From Ustilago trichophora (lineage: Eukaryota; Basidiomycota; Ustilaginomycetes; Ustilaginales; Ustilaginaceae), in assembly GCA_900323505.1 (NCBI GenBank), contig OOIN01000047.1, forward strand, positions 636,340-700,339: 64,000 nucleotides of DNA, read 5' to 3'. Positions 54,540 to 64,000 of the stretch are shown piece by piece (position 1 is the stretch's first letter; every line of letters begins with the position of its first letter). The notes beneath the pieces were generated by a model. It was not told the origin of the DNA. It worked only from the letters and a program-made list of their open reading frames with translations, and ran no database searches. The translations under genes and the position numbers were made by a program.

Positions 54540-55703
54540 TCAAAGAACTTCATTGACCGTGACCTCGTTGTTGTTGTCTGCATGTTCCGGAGAATTGATA
54601 CCTGAGCTGTTTTCCGTGGGATTGGTCAAGGCCGTAGAGACGACCACACGTGGCGAGGAGAAGTACTCCTTGAGCGTCGGAGGATTACATCCCATTGAAA
54701 TGCTTATCTGATTGCCAATCAAGCATGTCTTTGCATTCCAAAGCAGCGTCGCTACCATCCAGTCCCTTCCACACAGTGTGAGACCAGTCCGCTGATATTG
54801 CTTGTCTTGAAACCTTGGCCATTGCATTGAAACCATTCCGATACCCCATTCAACTGTCGTTCGGTACTTACCGAGCACGTGGTTTGTGAGTTCCTGGTTC
54901 CTGGTAATGAGATTGCCCTTGAACGGCGATATAATTGCTGGCAAGACGCCGTATGCTTGGTCCCCGTAGAGATACCTCTGCTCGCCATCCTCACCCTTTG
55001 CGTTCTCCGCGGCCCAGGCCACAAGGTGTGTCTCAATTACCATATGAGCATTGTGCCGGCATCCATCAAATGGCACCGACACAAACAGCAAACCATCAGG
55101 CATGGCAATGAATTGATACTTGAGGGCATGCACACACTTGTGACCATTATATGCTTCTTGCTGTTCATTGATTGGCATTGCAATAGGACATACAGTACCA
55201 TCAATGGCACCCCAGAACTGTGGCAAGCGAGTCTTCCTCTCGATGGCCGCCGCATAGTAATCCAGGCGCCGCAGACTGACCAAACGATGACAAGCGCTCG
55301 TAACATTGAGCAAGTGACACCACCGTCTGTGTATGAACTCGCTCACTTGATGAATGATACGGCTGCTTCGACTGTGAGACCATCCAAATTGGCCTTCAAG
55401 CGACTGTAGTCGACTTCCTTGAAGCCAGGCCAACAGCATGAGCAATGCCATCTTGCTATCACTCACATCATTCACAGACGTTCTCACTGGATCAGGCAAT
55501 CTCAAAGCATGATGTATAGCTTCAAATTTGCTGATTGTGAGCCCGAATGTAGACTTGAAGTGAACATCATCAAGCTGTGCTTGGATATGATGGTAGTGCT
55601 GGGCCGCAAGCCATGTAGGTGCTCTCCGTCCGAGCACAGAAAGCACTGCAAGTATTCGCCTCCGGCGTTTTTGGTATGCATGAACCAAATTCTTGGCCTG
55701 CAT
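54540..55703 (-). CDS. PIF/Harbinger DDE transposase (HARBI1-like)
   Basis: A 387-residue protein from the ATG at 55703; the frame is open 16 codons further but begins with TTG. The N-terminal part has a helix-turn-helix-like segment (MALLMLLAWLQGSRLQSLEG, then GWSHSRSSRIIHQVSEFI). The DDE nuclease core is visible: WGAIDGTVCPIAMP (first Asp), YLYGDQAYGVLPAIISPF (second Asp) and VEWGIGMVSMQWPRF (Glu), with the family's VExxxGxxxxxWPxF spacing. The frame is intact and the catalytic triad is complete, so the element may be active or recently active. Confidence 0.92.
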   Translation of the reverse strand: MQAKNLVHAYQKRRRRILAVLSVLGRRAPTWLAAQHYHHIQAQLDDVHFKSTFGLTISKFEAIHHALRLPDPVRTSVNDVSDSKMALLMLLAWLQGSRLQSLEGQFGWSHSRSSRIIHQVSEFIHRRWCHLLNVTSACHRLVSLRRLDYYAAAIERKTRLPQFWGAIDGTVCPIAMPINEQQEAYNGHKCVHALKYQFIAMPDGLLFVSVPFDGCRHNAHMVIETHLVAWAAENAKGEDGEQRYLYGDQAYGVLPAIISPFKGNLITRNQELTNHVLGKYRTTVEWGIGMVSMQWPRFQDKQYQRTGLTLCGRDWMVATLLWNAKTCLIGNQISISMGCNPPTLKEYFSSPRVVVSTALTNPTENSSGINSPEHADNNNEVTVNEVL

Positions 55704-55901
55704 GCTTGCGTCTTGAAGCTCTGTTGACTGATGGGATGGCCGGATAAACAATGGTTAAGGTTTTGCGGGGTAATCAATATGATGGTAGTACTCACACCAT
55801 ACTTTCAAAGGCGACAAAACACACACTTCTTGAGATTCTGCTTCAACACAATAAACATTGATTGCTTGGAACCCAACTACAGGCTGAGAAACACGCGACT
55901 T

Positions 55902-55945
55902 GGTTGTATGGGTGACCTAGTACGGAGCTGGTCACCCATACGACC
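55902..55945. repeat. Inverted repeat, 16-bp arms with one mismatch
   Basis: GGTTGTATGGGTGACC (55902-55917) faces GGTCACCCATACGACC (55930-55945) across 12 bases. 15 of 16 positions pair. It may be the right terminus of the Harbinger element or an independent hairpin element; GGTCACCCAGACG recurs at 56011-56023. Confidence 0.9.
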
Positions 55946-57381
55946 GTCTAGGGGACACACTTTTTTCATGCAACACAATCGGAGCTCCAATTCATGCATA
56001 AGCGAGCTTAAGGTCACCCAGACGATGGACGACCAAAAACTCACTAATGAACCCTTTTTTATTTTTTATTTTTTCGAAATTCAATTTCCATGTCTCACAC
56101 AAAAGCTATGTGACACAATCAGATCTTCAGCTTTTGAGCTCTGGTTTTCTTCATAATAATATCAGAGCTTAGACATGTTTCATTCCAAAGCTAATATAAT
56201 ACTCCAAAGGGTGGGACCATCCAGAACAGACTTGGAGAGAAGCCCCTTGTCAGGGGTTGTGTGCCTGACCTCAAATATCAGCCACTAGAGTTTCTCAAAA
56301 TGGGAATGAGATCCAAAATCCCCCTAGCCCTAGGCCACAGTGCGCCAGCCGCGGGAGAAGCACCAGTCCGTCCCGCCAAAATGGCCAACCTGACCGCGCT
56401 CCGTCAGACTGAGGGACATGTCAAAAAACACTGGTGCAGTGCCGCAACGGAAAATTCTTTTTCCTTGGCTGGGCAGTGGACAGGTGGGTGACGGACGCGT
56501 CAAAATTCAGGGAAATTGCTAGCGTGACAGACACGCTCACCCACACTGCTGTAGTGCCTGACAGACCAATCCAACTTTTTGGCTGAGCGGCCCACTCCTC
56601 CAGCAGACTCACTGAGCTGTCTGTCACTTCACTGACTGGCAGACAGGATGAGTGACGGACATGACTGACTGACTGACAAGCTTGGTGACGTGACAGACGT
56701 GACTGACTGGCAGACGTGATTGAGGAAGTGATTCCTGCTGCAAGCACACACAGCAGTCAGGTGTGTGACGGCAACCAATGTGTACCCATGGACTGCAGCA
56801 GACGGACAAAACTCAAATACAAACATTGACAGACAATGTCAAAAATCATGCCTGCCAAAAATTCTGATCAGAATGCTGGCCTCAAAATTGAGATCGCAAT
56901 GTGTCCTTGGAGCAAGGAGCGTGACGCATCTGGGTATGAGTAGACGGACTCTCATTGCACCGCACACAATTTGACTCTGCGCTGACTGACTGACAGACGT
57001 GTCAAATTTCAGTGAATTCAACTTGGCAGCATGTACGTCCTTCAACAGCACTCTGAACAGCGGCTGGTCCGTCAAGTCATGGCTCCTTTGTCTGGAAGCG
57101 TGTGAAGGACAATGTTGAGACAACAGTAAATGACTCTCACGACTGGAACCAACAAAGCTAACTCAGATGCTCCCAAGTGCGGACCTTTGCTTTGAGTTTG
57201 CTTTGTGTTTGACGGACAGCTTTTCTCACAGCTTGACTTTGACGTACTTGTCCTTTGTCCGCCATGCACCCACACCCTTGTCTGTCCTTCACACGCTGTA
57301 CACCTTTGTCTGTTGTCCATTGTCCGTCACACACCACAGATCTTTGTCTGCTTGTTGCTCACCGCACAGCTTTGTCTGTCC

Positions 57382-57521
57382 GTCACTGAAACAAAATTTT
57401 CCACACCGCTCACAGCTCTGCGCTATCCTTTCTTGACTTGATTGCTTTACGGTCACTGAAACAAAATTTTCCACACCGCTCACAGCTCTGCACTATCCTT
57501 TCTTGACTTGTTTGCTTTGCA
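57382..57521. repeat. 70-bp tandem duplication upstream of the subtelomeric helicase
   Basis: Two near-identical copies (57382-57451, 57452-57521), each starting GTCACTGAAACAAAATTTTC, with only a few differences. It lies about 300 bases upstream of the helicase start and may be part of its promoter. Confidence 0.93.
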
Positions 57522-57817
57522 GTGTGTGTCTGCATGAGCGTGAGTGCAAGTGAAACCATCTTACCTTTGTACGTTTCCCTCTTGGACACATTGAGTGCTT
57601 CAAGTGGCTGTTGCTGTAACCCGTTACGCTTGCTGGAATCCTTGACCATGTACGTCTGACTGTGCTTGCTATGTGCGCTGCTTGTCTCCTCTGAAGCATA
57701 TATACTGTGCCTTTCTGACCGTTGCTGACCGTCATTGCTCATCAATCCAACAATCCATTCCAGCTTCTCTCTACCGTACTCTACCACTTTTATCCACCGC
57801 CAGCAAATTCTTCAACC

Positions 57818-60800
57818 ATGTCTCAGCAATCTTTCCATCCTGATGACAGCGTACTTGCTGCTGAACTTGTTGATGCAGGCATCGACACAATTGACGCAGT
57901 CAGTGATACGGACAGGTATGTTTGGGCAATCATCACCACGCATCATCAATGATCAGCAGCTGACATCACTATTTGCATTTTTTGAATTCAGTCACGCTCT
58001 CCCTGCTGCCAACCAAGCCGCAAATCAAGAAACCGCCATTTCCACTCCAGTGGATCCTCAGCACACCGCTCAGCTGGCACGCTTCAACTTACGCTTGGTG
58101 GACCATCCCCGCATCCTGCTCTGCACCCTGGACAGCTGTTGTCCTCAATTGCCGCTCATCCCAGACTTCAAGCACGTCACGGCTCACATCAAGAAGGTCC
58201 ACAAGAAGCCGCTGGTTGGGTCTGCCAAGGAGATGCTGCGTAGCCTCCTTGATGAACTGGATGTACCGTCTCCTGGCACGGTCTGCATCAACAAGGATCT
58301 TCTGCCAGAGCGCATGATTCCTGAGCTGGGTGAGCTCTTCCAAGGCTACCGCTGCAACTTGTGCTCCTATGCCGTCCAAGCCAAGTCTGCTTTCTACGAG
58401 CATCTGCGTGGGCATCCTGATGCTAAAGGCAGAGCATCGTACACCCATCCTGTTCCCATGCAGAAGTTGCACGAGTGCGGCAAGAAGATCCGCTACCTTC
58501 ACGTCTGCAATCAAGATCTGGATCCCACACCGCCTCCTGCCATTCTCACCACCGCTCTGGATGCAAGCACCATCAGCGCCAATATCAAGACAAAGGTGGA
58601 TGCCTTCCTCAAGCAGAATGAAGATTGCCTCCGTGAAGCAGACCTGCTCAAGCCAGGCATTCAGCCTGAATCTGCCAGCGGCAACATTGGTCCTTGGGCC
58701 AAGCAGCTGGGTTGGCATGCGTACTGGGCTGGCAAGCCTATTGTGGCCATTGGCGCACTCAGCAAGTCAAAAAAGGTGTGGCCTGGTGCTCATATAGACT
58801 TTGTCCATTGGGTATTGGTCATGACACAGCAAGCAGCCGCAACATGGATGACGGCTTTCCTCAAGACTGGCAGGCAGGTGCAACAGACTTTCCGTGCCTA
58901 CAGTCCTGAACCAAGCCAGCCGTACAACCTCAGCCTACCAACAGTCAAGAAACGTGCGGACATGTGGGCCTTTTTACTTGCTCTGCTTATCCATGCGGTC
59001 TTTGACGGTGTCTCTTTTGGCTATTACGGTGACAGTGACCAGACTGAGCATCTTGGTCTCAGCGCACACCTGGACTCTGTACTGCAAGATCTGCATGATC
59101 TTTACTACGGTGCAGATGCAGACATTGATCCGCTCACTGATGAAGATCTGGCAAGCAAGGCAGTGCCGCTCCTCCTCCAACTCTCTCACCTCTTGGTCAC
59201 GCAACAGCCAGAGGTGTATGGTGAGAATGACAAGCTTGCTTTGGTACGGCTGTTCCTCCACCTCTGCGTCAGCGCAGATGGCACTCCCATTCCCGTCAAT
59301 GCCGCTACGTCCATCATTGCCAGCTTGGAGTTCTGCTGCCGTGCAGTGCTCTGGCAGTGGCTGTTGGATCCAGAAGATGGTGTGCTCATTGAGCGCTCTG
59401 CTGAGGAGATTGCTGCCGAGGTTGATCTACAGATGAAGCGCTATCTGTACAGCACCAGCAGCTCCGCCAGCTCATACCTACAATCCCTTCACCGGTATGG
59501 CACAGTACTTGCGCAAGATGATGGCACCAACTTCCACTTTTCCTGGCAGCAAGATCTCAAGAGCGTCAAGTTTGGAACAGAGACCATCCAAGTGGACCGT
59601 CTCCAAGCTCTGATGCATGGTGCGCAAAAGCGGGCAGAAGCTTTGCTACGTCAGCTCTGCCTTTTGCCAGAGGATGCATCACTTGCGCTCAACCTGAAGC
59701 ACATTCTGGATGATCACCGCAACATGCAACCAGACTTCAGCTTTGTGGCCGCTTCTCCGGAGCTGCAGAGCATCAGCAGTGTTCTCTGCCGTGCTGCTGC
59801 TGGTAACGTACCTGCTGCGCAACCCCTCATGGATCCATACTCTGATGAGTTGGAGTTCGATGCAGATGCTGCCAATGCGTACTTCAGCATGCACAATGAA
59901 TTCACCAAGCTGCTTGCGGTGCTCATTGAGCTTGGTAGCGGTCTGCCTGCAAGAGGTACAGAGCTGCTCCAATTGCAGCACACCAACACGCTTGTTGGTC
60001 CACGCAACCTCTTTGTGCATGATGGCAGTGTCTTCACCGCTCTGCCCAGCAAGAAAGGCACTGGACGTCAAAAGGTGATTCCACGCTTCCTGCCATACCC
60101 AGTGGGATGCATGGTGGTCTTTTACGTAGCTCAGGTGGTGCCGTTTGTCCATCTCCTACATAATGCAGTGCTGCAGCCCCGTGCGGCCAGCTCTATGCTC
60201 TTGGTGGACCATCACGGCAATGCATGGGAGACAAATGCCGTCACCAAGATGCTGCAAGCACTCTGCCAGGAGCACATCAGCTCTATCACGGCTGGCCTCA
60301 ACATGCGCACTTGGCGGCAACTGGCAGTGAGCATTGACCGCAAGCTCATCCGTCCGAGGTCCATGACTGCAGAAGAGGTGTTGGACAGCGCTCACGATCT
60401 TCAAGCTGGACATTCAACACGGACTGCAGAGCAGCACTATGGCCTGGATGCAAGCATGCTGCATCAGCTCACGCAAGAGAGCATGGATGTCATGTTGGAA
60501 GTGTCAGAGCGGTGGCATGCATTCTGGGGTATGCCATCCCGCTTTGAAGAGGACGTCAAGCCATATGACCACCTCATGGCAGGAAAGGCAGCAGGAGATG
60601 ACTGCAAGGCAGTATCTTCACTGAAGCGGCAGCTGGATGCTTTGCAGGAGGACATGCGGTGTGTCAAGCAAAGGCTGGAGCATCCAATTGAAGTTGCTCC
60701 ACCAAGCGCTACAAGTGCGGTGCCTGCTGCCCCCATTTCACGCTCTGCTGTGCTAGCAGAACCAGTCAGCAATGCACTCTTCAAGGTGACCGGCAGCCAC

Positions 60801-62807
60801 CGCACCAAGACACTGGAGCAGGCCTATGCGCTCAATGCCATCTATGCCAAGGAGACACCACTGATCATTGTCATGGCCACTGGGTCCGGCAAGTCTGCAC
60901 TTTTCATGGCACCGCTGCATTGGCTGCCGCCAGCCTCTGTCATTATTGTGGTGGTGCCATTCATTGCACTCACAGATGATCTGATGGAGCAGTGTCAGTG
61001 GGTTGGAATTGTGGCAAGCAAGTGGACAGGCTACCGGAGTGCAGACAGAGTAGAGGGCAGTCAGCTGGTCTTTGTTGCAGCAGAGAACTGCTACAGTCAA
61101 GCATTTGCCAACTGGGCGCAAGAGTTGGATCAGCAGAAGCGGTTGGCAGCCATCTTCTTTGATGAGTGCCATGTCTGCGTAACTCAAAACACCTTCCGTC
61201 CGGCAATGGAGAAGATCAAGGCACTCATCTCTGCTGTGCGGGTGCAGCAGTACTTCCTTACGGCTACGCTGCCACCAACTCTGGTTCCCACCTTCAAGAC
61301 CACACTCTGTCTCCCGCAAGATGGTACTGGCATGATCAGGGCGGCCACCAACCGCAAAAACATCTCCTACAAGGTCCAGCAACTTACATCAAGTGTGGAA
61401 ATGCCATTCCAAATCAAGCGTCTCCTTGAAGCTCACCCTGCCGGTGCAGTGATGATCTTCTGCAAGTCCACCACTGCAGCACAAACCACAGCGGAGGATC
61501 TCAATTGCACTTGCGTGATCGCAGACATGCCAGAGGAGCAGAAGCAGAGAACGGTTTCAACATGGTTGCGGTGTTCTGCCACAGAGACCAACACTGGCAA
61601 ACGCGTCATTGTTGGAACAACAGCTATCGGCACAGGCATCAATCCGCAACATGTCAGTCTGGTGGTCCATTGCGGTGATACATGGGACATGGTCAGTTAC
61701 GTGCAAGAGTCAGGACGCGCTGGACGTAGTGGCAGTGGAGCATCAGCGGTGCTGTTGGCCACCAGAGTCCAAACACGTGAAGCACAGGTGCAGCTCTACA
61801 TAGAGGAGCGTACTTGCCGGCGTCTGGCCATCTCACGCTATCTGGACGGAATGCCGGTGACTTGCCTCAGCCAGCCAGACTTTGCGCTGTGCGACCTCTG
61901 CCAGCAGCGTGTGGAAGGACCAGTCACACCGCCAAAGAAGATCATTGGCTTGGAGTCACCGCCAGAGTCTGACAAGCGTGAGCGGCAGCAGAATGGCAAG
62001 ACCCAGACTGCTGGTCAACTCCAAGCTGCAAACAGCAGCAGTAGGCGGTTGCAAGTCAGCACCACGGCCTTGGATTCACCTACACCACGTCAGCGGCGGC
62101 ATCAAGGTTTTACGGCAGCTCTAGACCTGAACCATCAGCACTCAGCAAGCAGAGGAGCGCCAAACCAGATATTATCCTCCACTGCTCAAAACCAGCTTCA
62201 GCCAGCATTGCCGGTTCTCAGTTTTACGACTCCGCCATTTGCATTCAGCCTAAGTCCATCACCGGCACATCCACCTGTGCACATTGACATTGACACATCA
62301 AGCAGCAGATCGCTACTGCAGAGCCTTGCCGGTGTGTGCTCTTTGTGTTACCTCTTCCGCAACCAGCACACATGCTCTGGACAACATGGAATCCGACACT
62401 CTTTCAGCAACTGCAACTGCTGGCCGCAAATCAAGGACAAGTTGCCACAATCAGAGCCACGCATCAATGCAACCTACATTGGCGGCCTCAAGCGCCGCAT
62501 GCAGAAAGCAAAGCACATTGCTTGTTACGCATGTTTGGTTCCCATCAACATTTGCGCCAACACCAGCTCAACCAATTCTACAGCATGCTCACGCAGGTAT
62601 GCTGACATTGTGCTGCCCGTAGTTGCGGCAGTGCTCAGATGCAGAGAGCACACTGCCAATGTGCTGCGGTTGATTGGCTTGGATCAGATGGACCCACATG
62701 CGGTAGTGGTACAAGGTGAGCTAGGTACAGCCGTGACCTACAAAGGTGAGAGTATGCTTCTGGCATTTGCCATGTTTGCAGCGGCTGTAGAAGCAGCGGC
62801 TATGTAG
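57818..62807 (+). CDS. Telomere-linked RecQ-like helicase with zinc-finger and recombinase-like N-terminal half
   Basis: Two exons (57818-57915 and 57992-62807), joined by GTATGT/TTCAG in phase, give 1,637 residues. N-terminal Cys/His motifs include CNLCSYAVQAKSAFYEHLRG (about 154), as in OrsD-type proteins. Residues ~640-870 hold a tyrosine-recombinase-like set: PARGTELLQL (Arg about 687), MRTWRQLAVSI (Arg about 808) and GHSTRTAEQHYG (His about 840, Tyr about 849). The RecQ helicase follows: MATGSGKS (about 994), FFDECH (about 1090), FLTATLPP, and QESGRAGRSG (about 1270). The C-terminus is Cys-rich (CDLC, CSLC, CYAC). Subtelomeric RecQ-like genes are known in several fungi, including Ustilago telomere-associated sequences, and the gene here stops about 1 kb from the telomere. 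The frame is intact, so it may be expressed, perhaps when telomeres are short. Helicase identity is strong; the recombinase reading is inference. Confidence 0.9.
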
Positions 62808-62868
62808 ATAGAAGACTTTGCATGTTTCTCAAAATAAATCATTAATTGCATTTCCAGAGTCTGTGAAA

Positions 62869-63791
62869 ATGCAGACAAAGTGGAGGCCTGACGCGTCAAT
62901 GAGGTTGAATGAGTCCATCTCAAAGAGACGCGCAAATTTCAGAAATTGGTCCATCTCAAAGAGACGCGCAAATTCCAAGAATCAGTCAGTCTCAAAGAGA
63001 TGGATGAAAATTCAAAATCAGTCCGTCTCAAAGAGACGGATCAAAATCCAAACTGGACACGTCTCAAAGAGATGGATCAAAATCCAAACTGGACATGTCT
63101 CAAAGAGATGGATCAAAATCCAAACTGGACACGTCTCTTTGAGTTGGATCACACTTCCCATGGTACATCACACCACAATGACATACATACCTGTACCTGG
63201 CGGCACTTCTCAAGCAGATCAGAAGCGCATCAAGAGGCTGCAGTACAGCCTTGCGTCCATCAATGCCAAGACGTACACCCTTGACAAACAGTACAAGGTA
63301 ATGGAGAAGGATCGGCAGGCAAAGTGCTCTTGGACCTTGCCCATCATCACCGGCCAGGCCATCACCTCTTTTGATGACTGCAAGAACACAGTCTACACCC
63401 ACAACATCAGCCTCCAGGACAGCAAGACCGGGAATGTCTTCCTCCAGCGCTTCTGTCCGGCCACTGAGTCTGCTGCCTCCAGCATGACCAAGAGCTATAG
63501 CAAAGGTGCCACCTTGTTCCGCAAGGTCATGGAGACAGCCAAGTGCAAGAAACACAAGGCAGACACTCGGCAGACAGTGGATCAGCAGCAGCACTTTCCA
63601 CACTACCACTTTGGCATCTGGTACGACAAGATGATGGTCAGCTTGACTCTATTGGAAGAGACTCAGCAGCCAGGCAGGGAGGAAGGCAGGCAAGCTGTGG
63701 CGGAGTTCTGCATCTGGTTCAAAGAGTTCACCCGCAAGTTTGTTCTCCCCATCATCAAGAATGGCCACTCTGGTCTCTGTGATACCTTCAG
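62869..63791 (+). CDS. Telomere-truncated subtelomeric gene, 3' end missing
   Basis: An open frame from the ATG at 62869 that runs without a stop into the telomere repeats, so the natural 3' end is lost. The first ~100 residues include a 12-residue repeat (type HVSKRWIKIQTG). The unique part starts at MTYIPVPGGTSQADQKRIKR (ATG at 63178, an equally possible start) and has KGATLFRKVMETAKCKKHKA, HFPHYHFGIWYDKM and a helical end (EEGRQAVAEFCIWFKEF). No known domain recognised. The region 63178-63790 has normal codon-like composition and no stop, so I call it a partial gene. It follows the helicase by 61 bases on the same strand. Confidence 0.6.
62914..63141. repeat. 36-bp tandem array, six units plus a diverged seventh
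   Basis: Units start at 62914, 62950, 62986, 63022, 63058 and 63094. Each has the core (G/C)TCTCAAAGAGA, which folds as a small hairpin, followed by a variable GATCAAAATCCAAACTGGA-like half. The last unit at 63130 carries the core inverted (GTCTCTTTGAG). The period is a multiple of three, so the array reads as 12-residue repeats in frame with the downstream gene. Confidence 0.9.
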
Positions 63792-64000
63792 GTCAGGGTT
63801 AGGGTTGGGGTTAGGGTTAGGGTTAGGGTTAGGGTTAGGGTTAGGGTTAGGGTTAGGGTTAGGGTTAGGGTTAGGGTTAGGGTTAGGGTTAGGGTTAGGG
63901 TTAGGGTTAGGGTTAGGGTTAGGGTTAGGGTTAGGTTAGGGTTAGGGTTAGGGTTAGGGTTAGGGTTAGGGTTAGGGTTAGGGTTAGGGTTAGGGTTAGG
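63791..64000 (+). repeat. Telomere, (TTAGGG)n
   Basis: About 210 bases of TTAGGG, G-rich strand reading 5'-3' outward, so this is a right chromosome end. The first units are degenerate (TCAGGG, TTAGGG, TTGGGG), then perfect repeats follow, with one 5-base unit (TTAGG) near 63931. The array abuts coding-like sequence with no telomere-proximal spacer. Confidence 0.98.

Larger units (their letters stand above)
52867..55945. mobile_element. PIF/Harbinger-type DNA transposon
   Basis: Two convergent genes, a Myb/SANT-like protein and a DDE_4/HARBI1-type transposase, form the two-gene layout of PIF/Harbinger elements. The ends are not certain. A 13-base segment at 52867-52879 is an inverted match (about 11 of 13) to 55931-55943, and both ends carry hairpin-forming inverted repeats. 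A span of ~3.1 kb fits the superfamily. I did not find a clear 3-base target duplication, so the borders are provisional; the gene content is secure. Confidence 0.6.
55752..57817. other. Subtelomeric repeat-rich spacer
   Basis: 2.1 kb with no supported gene. It starts with the transposon's right hairpin, passes an AT-rich stretch (56050-56200), and then becomes a patchwork of short degenerate words such as TGACGGAC, CTGACTGACTGAC, CAGACGTG and TTTGTCTGTC. A 70-bp tandem duplication lies at 57382-57521. Related GACGYGTCAAA words recur at 56495, 56996 and 62890, tying the spacer to the DNA beyond the helicase. Confidence 0.6.

Noticed and set aside
62914..63141. CRISPR-like array
   Set aside because: Repeats are contiguous with no unique spacers and the genome is eukaryotic.

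Overview
The window is the right-hand end of a fungal chromosome. The last ~210 bases are a pure TTAGGG telomere array reading outward. Genes carry short GT-AG introns, intergenic DNA is CT/GA-rich with many microsatellites, and the set (Atg12, Met10, Erg10, Kre6/Skn1, Lcp5, Mrs6/REP, Afg2, Zn2Cys6 and C2H2 factors) is fungal. The subtelomeric OrsD/RecQ-type helicase, intron density and protein style point to a basidiomycete, most likely a smut fungus (Ustilaginomycetes). The species cannot be fixed from the sequence alone.

Layout. (1) 1-43,600 is a conserved chromosomal core: ribosomal protein L7 (-), ATG12 (+, six exons), sulfite reductase alpha subunit MET10 (-), two single-pass membrane proteins with low-complexity stalks (+,+), a head-to-head pair of AT-hook/coiled-coil proteins that I read as the kinetochore partners CENP-Q and CENP-U, acetyl-CoA acetyltransferase ERG10 (-), a C2H2 transcription factor (-), a KRE6/SKN1 beta-1,6-glucan protein (+), a large Zn2Cys6 regulator (-), the SSU-processome protein LCP5/neuroguidin (+), Rab escort protein MRS6 (-) and the ribosome-biogenesis AAA+ ATPase AFG2 (+). 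(2) 44,600-52,500 is an accessory block: two large convergent paralogues that combine a P-loop NTPase with a C-terminal PD-(D/E)XK-like nuclease motif, an architecture reminiscent of Crinkler-type proteins. A degenerate tRNA-like/SINE-like segment lies between them. (3) 52,860-55,950 is a PIF/Harbinger DNA transposon with a Myb/SANT-like partner gene and a DDE transposase in convergent orientation. (4) 56,000-63,790 is the subtelomere: repeat-rich spacer, then a 1,637-residue telomere-linked RecQ-like helicase whose N-terminal half has zinc-finger motifs and a tyrosine-recombinase-like core, then a 36-bp (12-codon) repeat array leading into an open frame cut off by telomere repeats. (5) 63,791-64,000 is the telomere.

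The strongest leads are the possible tyrosine-recombinase/RecQ fusion, the telomere-capped broken gene, the convergent NTPase-nuclease pair, and the divergent CENP-Q/CENP-U pair sharing a 409-bp promoter. All splice structures were derived by hand from GT/AG sites and reading-frame continuity; none has transcript support here.
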